From Epiperipatus broadwayi (lineage: Eukaryota > Onychophora > Udeonychophora > Euonychophora > Peripatidae), in NCBI GenBank assembly GCA_028023455.1, contig JAQFVV010006197.1:17729254-17793253 (forward strand): 64,000 nucleotides of DNA, given 5' to 3'. This document shows positions 51,841-61,700 of the stretch, one piece after another. Numbering within the stretch: position 1 is the stretch's first letter; every line of letters starts with the position of its first letter. A model generated the notes under the pieces. The model was not told the origin of the DNA. It was given only the letters and a program-made list of their open reading frames with translations, and searched no databases. Both the position numbers and the translations under genes were made by a program.

Positions 51841-53123
51841 GTAAGATTGTTTAATAGTTATATTTTCATTAAGAAAAACAATTTATTATATTTACAATGA
51901 ATTTTTTTACTACTAATTTTTAAATATTTTTAAATTACCTTATAAATATTTGCAATCATTAAAATGTTTTAAAAAGATATAAATAAATTATTGCAATCAA
52001 TATTTATTTCATTAACAAACTAGTTGATTATAAAAATTCATGTACATCCTGCACAGTATAGATTATTCTGTCATCATCATAGTATTTCAACAAGTGCTCA
52101 TCTACAACAATTTTTATACTTCTTATATAATATATAATCAGAAGTGCTAATGTGTGGTTTAAGCATAAATACTGCATTAATAATATAAACATAAAGTAAA
52201 TACATTCCCAATTAATAAACATTATGTAGTAGGATCTTTTAAATTTATTTAAACAATCTTATGAAATCTTAGTCACTAAATAATATGTAATAAAGTCAAC
52301 GTTTTATAAATATTATAATACAAACAATACAGATGTCACATTGTTTATGTTATTATAGTTATTAAATGTATTGAATTTATTACATAATATTTAGCAACAA
52401 AGAATCATAAGATTGTTCAAATGGATTTAAAAGATATGATTGTATGATGTTTATTATTTATGCATTTGGAATAGATTAATAAAATACACTTTCTGTTTAT
52501 GACATCTCTGTAATATCCACACTTGAAAAACACACATTAGTGTTTCTAATTATATATACAAATGTTGTAACAATAGTTTATTCACAAATTTTCTGAAGAG
52601 TTATTTATATTTATAATGAAATAGATCTGTCCAGGGACTTACTTTGCATTTTTATAAGTGAAATGGCTTGTTAATGATGTAAAAATTGATTTTGATTTTA
52701 ATTTGACAATGTAATTATTGTGTTATTTGTATTATGCTTTTCTTTGTCTGTTTACATTGAATATCATGATACTATATTGTTTTAAAATTACAATTTCAAA
52801 CTTTATTGTTTTGAATTTTTTTTTTTTCCCAAAATATAGACTGGCTAGCATTTTATTTCTGAGCTATAAACAACAATTTGTTATTAAATTTTTTATAGGA
52901 TGTAATTTTATAATACACATAAAAATTTTGTATGTTACTTTTCTATATGTTTTTCAAAAAAATATAAATGATCTAAAATATAAAATTACTTATTTATATA
53001 CACACTGACATATACATAATGTCAAATGAAGAAAATAATGAATGTTGAGAAAATATACCAATTAGAAGGAAAAGAAAACATTGAACTGTTGTAGAGCATC
53101 GAGAAACATCAGGGTAGTCAAAT
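51841..53123. other. intron, nothing recognised
   Basis: AT-rich. ORFs at 52028 (-) and 52718 (+) have no motifs and mirror the local composition. Confidence 0.55.
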
Positions 53124-53571
53124 TGACCCTATCTCTTAAGCTTGTAAGTTATAAAAACAATGAGGATTGCCAATTCCTCTACAAGCTTTATGATAAATGC
53201 TTAGCCAGAGCCAGCACTTAAAATATCTCTGTCAGGAACCCCTCCCCAAACCCCTGACCATGGTTTCGTGCTTTGGCACTCCTCAGAGAGGTGTCAGGGT
53301 AGGTTCAGACACTAGATCTAAAAATACTAACCCAAAGCCAAGCATTTAACTAAAAGTTATCTATTGAGTGGAAAATCTGAAATTTTCAGACATCTACATG
53401 TCTTCAAATCCAGCTATCCAACTCAAATAGCTATATGGGGCTGATAGATCTTCAGCCATACCATATATTAGTAGTCTTAGCAATATAAAATTGCATAAGA
53501 CTTATGGCAGAGACTATAGATAGTCAAAATAAGAGTCGTAGATCATGTGACTCTATCTTTTAAGCTTGTAA
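53124..53571 (-). mobile_element. retrozyme-like dispersed repeat, copy B, with terminal direct repeats
   Basis: Inverted relative to copy A at 28134. Similarity covers about 400 bp. The ends carry direct repeats: TGACCCTATCTCTTAAGCTT at 53124 and TGACTCTATCTTTTAAGCTT at 53548, each continuing GTAA. Start to start is 424 bp, so the copy is slightly more than one monomer. That is the form expected if a circular or multimeric RNA was reverse transcribed past one full turn. It is non-coding, and its hammerhead core is a separate entry. Confidence 0.75.
53250..53292 (-). ncRNA. type I hammerhead ribozyme (copy B)
   Basis: On the - strand: ACCTCT (stem I 5'), CTGAGGA (53280-53286), GTGC-CAAA-GCAC (stem II), GAAA (53264-53267), the palindromic stem III CCATGG inside an A-U pair, the cleavage triplet GTC (cut predicted between 53256 and 53255), and AGGGGT (stem I 3'). 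Outside, GAACC...CCC can pair with GGG...GGTTC across an internal loop, giving the longer stem I usual for natural type I forms. The core equals copy A except for a stem III loop one base shorter. Confidence 0.88.
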
Positions 53572-53699
53572 CAACATCAGGGCTTTCTAGATTTGTTATT
53601 TTGGAATTGAATTATAAGTTTAAGCTCAATTATTACACACACTATTGTAGTGTAATTAAACATAATGTAAACATAACTAATTCATACACTCATATAATC

Positions 53700-53950
53700 A
53701 AGGCCTTCATAGCATAATAATTAGTGCATCTGCCTACCATGACCATAACTTGGGAATCGAGTCTATTATTGATGAGGCTAGGAAATTTTTTCTGTTCATC
53801 AGAAAGGTTAGGATTTTTTCCAGATAATTGCTCAATAACCAGTCTAGCTAGCCTTCTTGTCAGCAAATAGTTATCTAACTATGGTTAGCTTGAAAGTAAA
53901 AATACCAATTTAATCTAAGTTTCAGTTGAATGTTGATATGCTGGCTATAA
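53700..53950 (+). mobile_element. tRNA-derived SINE, family 2 copy
   Basis: The head reads CATAGCATAATAATTAGTGC, then CTACCATGACCATAACTTGGGAATCGAGTC (degenerate B box). The body has AATAACCAGTCTAGCTAGCC, TTATCTAACTATGGTTAG and TGTTGATATGCTGGC, matching the copy at 48375 in order. No tail or target duplication was resolved. Confidence 0.55.
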
Positions 53951-54689
53951 AAATAAAAATTATAATATAAAATGGCATTAATAATTGGAGAATAAAGTAT
54001 CATATTCCTCTGAACAGTAAGCAAATTGGGTTTACCTTATTTACTGGTAAATAATAATAATTAGATAAATATTATGATTATAATAATAAATTAATGAATT
54101 CTTACATTAATGCAAATACTTCTTATAAGAGACAATAATAATTTCAATTATTTAAAACCTTAAATGCATTTTTAATGCAAATTACTTTTTTCCAAAGGCA
54201 GATGTTGCAATAATGTTCTTGTAAGAACTAATCTATTCAAAATTTAATTTATTTCTTTATATTCCAAATTGCATTCACTTGGATTGCTTTTGGATATTTT
54301 GGTTTATTTTCTATTTGGCATTATTAATAAATCACGTGTCTTTAATTGCAGAATTTAATTTGTATTAATTTTTTCAAATAATGAATAAAGTTTATAATTA
54401 TTTTTCTTTATTTTTCATTCAATTTTTTTGTACACATAATTTTAAAATTGAAGCATTTATTTTAAAAAAAAATGAAATAATAATAAGAATATCCAATTAT
54501 TTATGAAATATTGCACAATTCTAAAAGATTTTCATTTCTTTTATGAAACTATTTATTCATCTTACATTCAGCATTGGATATTTTTTTACTCATCTTTTAT
54601 TATAATTTTGATTTATTACAGGATATACCATCAACTGTGTTGTTTATGTTTGTTTGTTTTTAACAGTGGTAATCATTTATCCATTTTAT
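53951..54689. other. intron, nothing recognised
   Basis: AT-rich sequence between the SINE and the LINE. Confidence 0.55.
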
Positions 54690-55249
54690 TTTAATTGTAA
54701 ATTGTTGGAGGATATTAATAAGTGTGGAAGAGATGGGAGTAAAAAATTTTGGAAATACATTAAAAGAAAGAATGTAGGGGAGAGAGAAATAGTATTACTA
54801 GATGATGAGGGAATAGAGTGTAGCTCTAGAGAAAAATTAGACATAATCTTAAATAAGTATGTAATGGATATAGAAAAGATGTTAGATGTGAAGGACAGAA
54901 TGATAGCAATCATGAAAGCATATAGTAATGAGAATATTAGATTTACAGAAAATGAACTGAATGAGTTATTTGAGAAATTGAAAAGTGGAAAAGCAAGAGG
55001 TTTGGATGGATAGGCAGCAGATATGATAATGAATTTAGGGCATAAAGTAAAATTAAAACTATTATCATGTTTTAATAAGATGGCATAGAAGAGAGATTTT
55101 CCAGGTAGTTGAAGTAATACAAGAGTAAGACTACTATTTAAAGGAAAGGATAAGGATCATAGAAAGTTAAACAATTATAGATTGATAGCAGCAACATCAG
55201 TGTTATATGAAGTTTTCTCATATATGGTGGTTGGAAGGGTCACAAAATG

Positions 55250-55831
55250 TGTAGTGTTTGTAAAAATGGCAGACGTTGTGCACTCCAGAAAAACTAGAAT
55301 TTGTTCGAGTAGTTGTTGTAGATCACGCGCTGATAACGGAGGAAGTTAAGTAACATAATGGCTGATGATAATTCCAAGAGATATTTGCTTATTGCAAATA
55401 TTTCTGGATAAAAGACGTTACCTGATTGGACAAGGATTAATTGCTACAGTTATCAGCAAGCAATAAAAGACGGTGTAACAACTACGCAGGGGAAGGCAGT
55501 TATTAGCAGCCATATTGGGGTAACATCGAGCAGTGTAAAATAGACAGCAGTAGAGAGCAGTCACACAGTAGCAAGTTGCAGACCAGGCGTTTGGAGAGCA
55601 TCCGCTTGCAGACCATTCATTGGAGAGCAGTCGGTGCAGACCATTCATGGGAGAGCATCCATGGCTGAGCTTCGTTGCAGACCAATTCGTTTGGAGAGCT
55701 TCGTGGCAGACCAATTCGTTGGAGAGCTTCGTTGAAAAAGAACAGCGTGGGAATTGTATAATGTTATTTGCTGACCGCACAGTATGACTTGCAGTTATAA
55801 CCTTGGCACAGTTGTAAGTGCGGATATTATA
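55250..55831 (+). repeat. 5' LTR of the TRIM-like element
   Basis: It carries a minisatellite of five related units of about 30 bp (55578-55733), each starting GCAGACCA and containing GGAGAGC. It differs from the 3' LTR by about a dozen substitutions, mostly CpG to TpG/CpA, and lacks one 28-bp unit. The open - strand frame over it is a by-product of its base composition. Confidence 0.92.
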
Positions 55832-56125
55832 ATTGCGCAGTCGCATTTGGAACCTGGGAGTAGTGAATATGTTGAACTATAAGTTTAGCCGTAGACGGAG
55901 AAACCGGGCGAAAATGACAATCCCAATTAGTAACGTTAACATCGGTGAAAGTTTGGAAATAAAACGTTTGTGCAATTAACATCGGAAGCTAACGTAATTG
56001 GAAAAAAAAAAGTTTCAGCAGCTGTTAAATCGCATATTTCTGAGTGAAATTTCGGCCAAGTAGGAATAGAAAAAGAAAACATCAAGGAATTGCAACAAGG
56101 GTTTTTCTGGAGTGGAGGGAGGTGT

Positions 56126-56735
56126 TGTAGTGTTTGTAAAAATGGCAGACGTTGTGCACTCCAGAAAAACTAGAATTTGTTCGAGTAGTTGTTGTAGATC
56201 GCGCGCTGATAACGGAGGAAGTTAAGTAACATAATGGCGGACGATAATTCCAAGAGATATTTGCTTATTGCAAATATTTCTGGATAAAAGACGTTACCTG
56301 ATTGGACAAGGATTAATTGCTACAGTTATCAGCAAGCAATAAAAGACGGTGTAACAACTACGCAGGGGAAGGCAGTTATTAGCAGCCATATTGGGGTAAC
56401 ATCGAGCAGTGTAAAATAGACAGCAGTAGAGAGCAGTCACGCAGTAGCAAGTTGCAGACCATGCGTTTGGAGAGCATCCGCTTGCAGACCATTCATTGGA
56501 GAGCAGTCGGTGCAGACCATTCGTGGGAGAGCATCCGTGGCTGAGCTTCATTGCAGACCAATTTATTGGAGAGCTTCGTTGCAGACCAATTCGTTTGGAG
56601 AGCTTCGTGGCAGACCAATTCGTTGGAGAGCTTCGTTGAAAAAGAACAGCATGGGAATTGTATAACGTTATTTGCTGACCGCACAGTATGACTTGCAGTT
56701 ATAACCTTGGCACAGTCGTAAGTGCGGATATTACA
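56126..56735 (+). repeat. 3' LTR of the TRIM-like element
   Basis: Same as the 5' LTR but with six minisatellite units (56454-56637) and an intact ATTACA end. It keeps most of the CpGs that the 5' copy lost. Confidence 0.92.
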
Positions 56736-58662
56736 AAATGGATGGAAGAAAATAATATAATGGTCGAAATGCAAGGAGGTTTTCGATCGGATAGGCATAT
56801 AGGAGATAGTTTATTTGTAGTTACACAACTTATGGATATGAGTAGGAATACAGGTAAACAGTTATATATGGTTTTATAGATATAGTTAAAGCATATGGTA
56901 GAATAAATAGAAATAGATTATGGGTTTAATAAATTTGGGAATAGATGGAGCTTTAGTAGATATTATTAAGAAATTATATGCAAATAATTACTATAGTATC
57001 ACTTAGGGAATATAGAATCAAAAAGTTTAAAAATGGGGTGGTACTAAGGCAATGTCCTATGTCATCTATTTTATTTTTGTTGTATTTGAGAGAAATGGAG
57101 AAAGCAATAGAAAGACTAGGAACAGGGGTAGAGATACCATTAATAGGTGGCAAGAGAGTATATACAGTGTTGGGTCTTTTATTTGCTCATGATGTCTTTT
57201 TGTGCGCAGACAGAAGATATGGAAGTTATGCTGAGGACATGCACAAGGGTGGGTAAAGAGAGGAGGATTAAATTTAGTGAAGAAAAATCAAAAGTGATGA
57301 TAATTAATTGGGGGATATAAAGTTATGTGTGGGGAATAGGTATAACTATTTGGGAATCGTCTTAAGTAATCAGAGAAATTGCTTGGATGAATGTGAGAAA
57401 AAATTGATAAATGAAGCAAAGAAAAAAAAAATGGAATGATAAAGAAATTAACAATTTTTTTCAAATAATAAATATGATGTAGCTAGAATTGTATGGAAGG
57501 GAAAGGCAGTAACAGGATTAATATATGGTAATGATGTATTATATGTTCGTAAAGGGGTATTAGATTGCTTAGAAAAAGTACAAAGAGAAATAGGAAGACA
57601 TTCATTAGATGCAGATGTGTGGATAGGGAAAGGAGGCAATTCAAGAAGAAATGGGATGGTCAAGTTTTTAGATGCAAAAAGGAAAATGAAAATGTTTGGT
57701 AGATTGCAATTTATGGATAATAAGAGAATAGCTAAAGTAGTATTTAATTCGGTTATGAGTAAAGGGCAGCAACAAGATGAGTGAGAAGCGTAATGCGGCA
57801 TGCAGAAGATTTGAATAAAGCATTTATGTCAGTATACTTATACAAACGATGAGATGATTGTGTTAGGAGAATTGTTGAGTGTTATAGTGGTAAGAAATGG
57901 GATAGAAGAATAAATGCATTAATAAAGAATAGGGAGTTGGAAAGATGGAGAACTAGTATGGAGAGTAAAAAGAGTTTAAATATTTATAGAAGTAAACGGA
58001 ATATTGGGTGTGAGTTAATTTATGATAATAACAAGGAAGTAATTTACTGTTTAAGACTCAAACAAGATCTTTAGCAACAAAGGAATGTACACATAAATGG
58101 AAAAATGTGGATGATTTAGTCTAAGATGTGTAAGGAAGGTATAGAAAATATTAGGCATCTGTTAATTGAATATAAATGCCTGAAAGCAGAAAGATTACAA
58201 ATAATGAAGTTGTGGAAGAATAAATATAAACAAAATGTTTATACAGAAATTGGATTATTGTTTTTTATGCTGGGTTTGAAAAAAGATAAGGGGGATTTAG
58301 ATATAAAGACCATGGAGTTGGCAAAGATTATGTTGTGGAAATGGGATGGGGCAAGATAGAGAAGAATATGGGAAAATTTAGGGCAGGGAATGGAAATGGA
58401 AGGTAAAGTTGCTAACAAGTTTTTCTGGGTATAGTTGCTGAGAGATTCCTGACTCTGTATAAGAAGAAGTCACAGTGCTTTATATCTTGAAAAAATCTCA
58501 ATAAAAGATGAAAACCGGTTTGATAAGTTTTTGTTTCAATCTTATTTAGATTGATTATTATATCAATAAAATTATATTTTATACATAATGAAGTAGTAAT
58601 TTATTTTGAAAATAATAGTTATATTGTTGTTACTATTTTTAAAATAATGTTTTATTTTCTAG

Positions 58663-58758
58663 TGTTGCCCTACCGGATTCACCATCAATCCACTACTAAT
58701 GAATTCTGAAAAAGAGTATTTATTTAGAAATGATGCACCTCCAGAATACTCAGCATAA
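58663..58758 (+). CDS. SLC11A (Mvl/DMT1-like): NRAMP terminal exon, cytosolic C tail with PPEY motif
   Basis: Thirty-one codons plus TAA, with acceptor ttttctag. It reads CCPTGFTINPLLMNSEKEYL, then FRNDAPPEYSA and stop. It sits in phase 0 after the previous exon. PPEY is a PPxY-type ligand for WW domains (NEDD4-family ubiquitin ligases), near the very end of the tail. The acidic EKEYL segment may act in sorting, but that is inference. The exon begins only about 130 bp after the end of a LINE insertion. Confidence 0.85.
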   Translation, partial: CCPTGFTINPLLMNSEKEYLFRNDAPPEYSA

Positions 58759-61700
58759 TACCATAGAATAAGTTACCATGGCGAAGCATAGATTTACTCA
58801 TTCATCAAAAAAGAAAATGTTTCATTTCTGATTTGAATTTACTTGCATATCATATGTGTGTATATATACATATTATGTGTTAACTTTGATATTTTTATGA
58901 ATTTATAATGATGTAAATAATGGTAATTAAGGAATTATTTTCATGTAAACAACCAGAAATAACTTTGTCTTAGATATTGCTAGAAAATTATCACTTACTA
59001 TTTGACAGTCATGAGGCTAAACAAGTTTCTCTAGTAATTCATAATAATTTTTTTATCTTGAGTTTATTTAGAAATAAAAGGAGATCCATTTTCACTTCTA
59101 ACCTAAATTGTTATATAGATTTAAATGCAGACAGATATTTTTTGTAAGAATAAGGATTTAGAAGATTCATATTTTCTCTTAATATCCTGTAAATAATATA
59201 TATATAATTTATATTGTATATTTTGTAACATGTATAATTTGTTGTATATATATGTGGACACATGATTTAGATCACCTATCAAGTCATTATTGAGAATGGA
59301 ATTTATTTTTGAAAGGGGTTACTTGTACCAAAATGTTGCAAAAGAATACAAATGCATTTTTTTAATAGTTTAAATAGTTTAGAAAGAATTTATTTTGATT
59401 TAAAGATTTGTATTTAAATATGTGTTGATAAATATTAAATGTGGTGTTTTCTGTCTTTTAATATTGTAATGTTCGAAATGAATGGACAACAGCAAAATCA
59501 CCACTAGGGCAACTTATACTACCACAATTCATCCCAATGCTACATGATATTTCATTTTTGTTTAGCTTAGGGGTCAGGGAGAGAAAGAGACTTTTAGAAC
59601 TAGATTATAACTATCTGATTTCCTTGTGGCAAAAAAGCCATACAATGCAATATAGATGTGAAATATAAACACTTTATTACTAATGAATACCACTTAATTT
59701 GTTACTAAACCCATCAGAGATAGTGGGGATGACATTATTTATTGATTATAGACATAATAAGTTTCAATGTATAATATATGTATAAGGGATCTCGGATGAT
59801 ATACATATTTATGAGCTTTGAGGCAGATATCCCTCAAGTAGGTACGTGATATTAAATGAAGCAAGCTAAGTGAGAGAAAGTTAATTAACTCTAGTAAATA
59901 TAGTTAAAATAGATGATCGCATAGCTCTCATGATCATGAGTCATTAATGCTGAAATATCAGGCTTTATGATCTACAAGAATAAGGAGAGCGATACTGAGG
60001 TGCTAAAGCAATAATAAATCCAATATTAAGGCAACGATGGGATTGTGCTCACTTTTATGAAGTTATATCTAAGTTTCCATAGAATAAATGGGTCATGGTA
60101 GGAAGGAATAAGCATCTTCCTATAATCCACTGCACTGATAATAAGATGAGAACAAGACCCTACAGGTCTGAAAGAAAGAGAATATTCCCACATTTGCATG
60201 GATCATATTCAAAAGGAACATGTCAAATTAATTTTTTCTGAAGCAGAAATGTGCATCTGCTGGAGGAACAAAATAAAATAAACATGAAATTAGACAACCC
60301 AGTAATGCTAAATTTATATAAGTAAGAAATATTCAGCCTTAACATCAAATATATATAAAATAAGTTTACAATAAGCGGACATCTAATACATAGGCTAAAT
60401 TAAGACCTACAGTTATTCTATATATATATAAATTGTTAAGAAAATTACTCCCTGCTTAATTGGAGATCCACCCCACAGGTCTTAAGTGTATAAGGAAATA
60501 TTGATACAACAGACTCGCAATTATAATATGTTCAATTGTATTAAAAAGTTTTATAGAATTAAACTATCGTATCTACAATATACATATATATTTGTTCCTT
60601 TTAAAAAAATAAAGTTTTAACTTCTTTACACTATTTTAATTTTTAAAAATTGAAAGTTGTTTATAAACCATTTGTAATTGCGTTAATGGCTAAATGACAT
60701 CTTTGAAATAACAGATTTTAATTAGACAAGTTTAAAATAGCAAAGAAAAAAAAATTAGAATCAATGAGAGGAGAGATGTAAATGTCTTCTTGTTTTGACA
60801 GAATTACTGGACTTCTTTTAGATGACATTAAATATTTTAGTCATACTAAATTTACCGCCTTAATCTAATTCTTAAACTGTAAGTCTAGAAGATTTAAGAA
60901 GGATCAAGTATATTACAATAGTTGACCCCACTTTATGCATGTGTCATAATACAATAAGAAAGCATATTTTAATAAGATAATAATATTTTATATAATACTA
61001 CAAAAAAAAACAGATTTTAAAAGAACGATTAATAAATAAGTTATTCAAGCAAAGAAAGCATAGAGAGCATATAATAGTTTACCGGTAAATTGAGATTTAT
61101 AAAGTTAAAATCACTATTTTAACAGACCTTCATGAAGGATTTTGACAAACAGTAAAACACTACACTCAACCTTACGGTATAGTTCATTGGTCTTATGGAG
61201 TAGTTCTCTTGGGATATTGGCTGGTTGGTCACTCAGATATTTTCAATAGCCGATGGGATTATATACTAGCGAGCTTCCTCTTGATGGCTACAGCAGGGCA
61301 TGTCAGAAACTTTGATCATCAGATATAGTTAGCAACTTTATTGATATAGCATTCTATAGGTACCAGAGGGACTCCAACTCATGCTCTCCGGAGATGGTCT
61401 GACAAATTGACACACTACTCACTGGTCATGGTGTGACTTAATCTATAGCCAAGCTTATTTTTTAAAATAATAAAATAAAATCCTCTTTTTTCCCTGCCCC
61501 TATATATATCCCCTTTAAAACAAAGACATCCGGATCTTCTTCAAATTGATTAATTAATTTTAAAATGTAAAAAAAATTTTTTTCTTTATCAGCTAAACCC
61601 CGCTGATCGCAATCTTGATCCAATCTAATTTTAAAACCCTACTAATTATATTTTTTTTAAAATTCTGGATACCTTTGGTCTATTTAATCTCCCCACGGTA

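Larger units (their letters stand above)
55250..56735 (+). mobile_element. compact LTR retrotransposon (TRIM-like), inserted in the LINE
   Basis: Two direct repeats of 582 and 610 bp flank only 294 bp. They begin TGTAGTGTTTGTAAAAATGG and end ATTATA (5' copy) or ATTACA (3' copy), the TG...CA form. A purine-rich GGAGTGGAGGGAGGTG precedes the 3' LTR (polypurine tract), and ATTGCGCAGTCGC follows the 5' LTR where a primer-binding site belongs. AAATG is duplicated on both sides (55245-55249 and 56736-56740). Removing one copy restores the LINE frame (VTK-WMEE). The interior codes for nothing, so it must depend on another element. Confidence 0.93.
54690..58530 (+). pseudogene. LINE with RT, different family, split by an LTR element
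   Basis: The reading starts near LLEDINKCGRDGSKKFWKYI and continues to ENELNELFEKLKSGKARGLD (pre-RT and fingers). It reaches MVVGRVTK before the insertion and resumes with WMEENNIMVEMQGGFRSDRH, then QLYMVL(F)-DIVKAY (motif A), QCPMSSILFLLYLREME (motif B region) and GLLFAHDVFLCAD (motif C, FADD changed to FAHD). A C-terminal Cys/His cluster (CKMCKEGIENIRHL...YKC, near 58125) follows. An AATAAA at 58500 lies near the 3' end. Several stops are present. It differs from the three other LINE copies in this window. 5' truncated, inactive. Confidence 0.88.
3277..58758 (+). other. SLC11A (Mvl/DMT1-like): SLC11/NRAMP metal transporter gene, 3' part (10 exons, TM4 to stop)
   Basis: Ten exons join in frame into about 395 codons ending at a stop. 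Known for the family: SLC11 proteins are 12-TM proton-coupled importers of Fe2+, Mn2+ and similar ions, in the plasma membrane or endolysosomes. Seen here: the TM6 MPHN-YLHS signature, the [19 protein letters not shown] signature after TM8, and TM9-TM12 with the [10 protein letters not shown] helix. All introns are GT...AG and range from 235 bp to 9.6 kb. The first exon starts on the third base of a codon, so upstream exons (TM1-TM3 with the DPGN metal-binding motif) lie outside the window. There is no frameshift or stop in any exon, so the gene looks functional. The introns are filled with transposon remnants. The paralogue cannot be fixed from this fragment. Confidence 0.95.

Noticed and set aside
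52718-53008. 96-codon ORF, + strand
   Set aside because: Composition-driven hydrophobic reading of AT-rich intron, with no motif and no splice-site support.
55418-55846. 142-codon open frame on the - strand
   Set aside because: It lies inside the 5' LTR, repeats in the 3' LTR, and is built from minisatellite units. It has no protein motif and is open by composition.
58759-59500. Iron-responsive element in the NRAMP 3' UTR
   Set aside because: I looked for a CAGTGN loop with a bulged-C stem, as in one mammalian DMT1 isoform, and found no convincing candidate.
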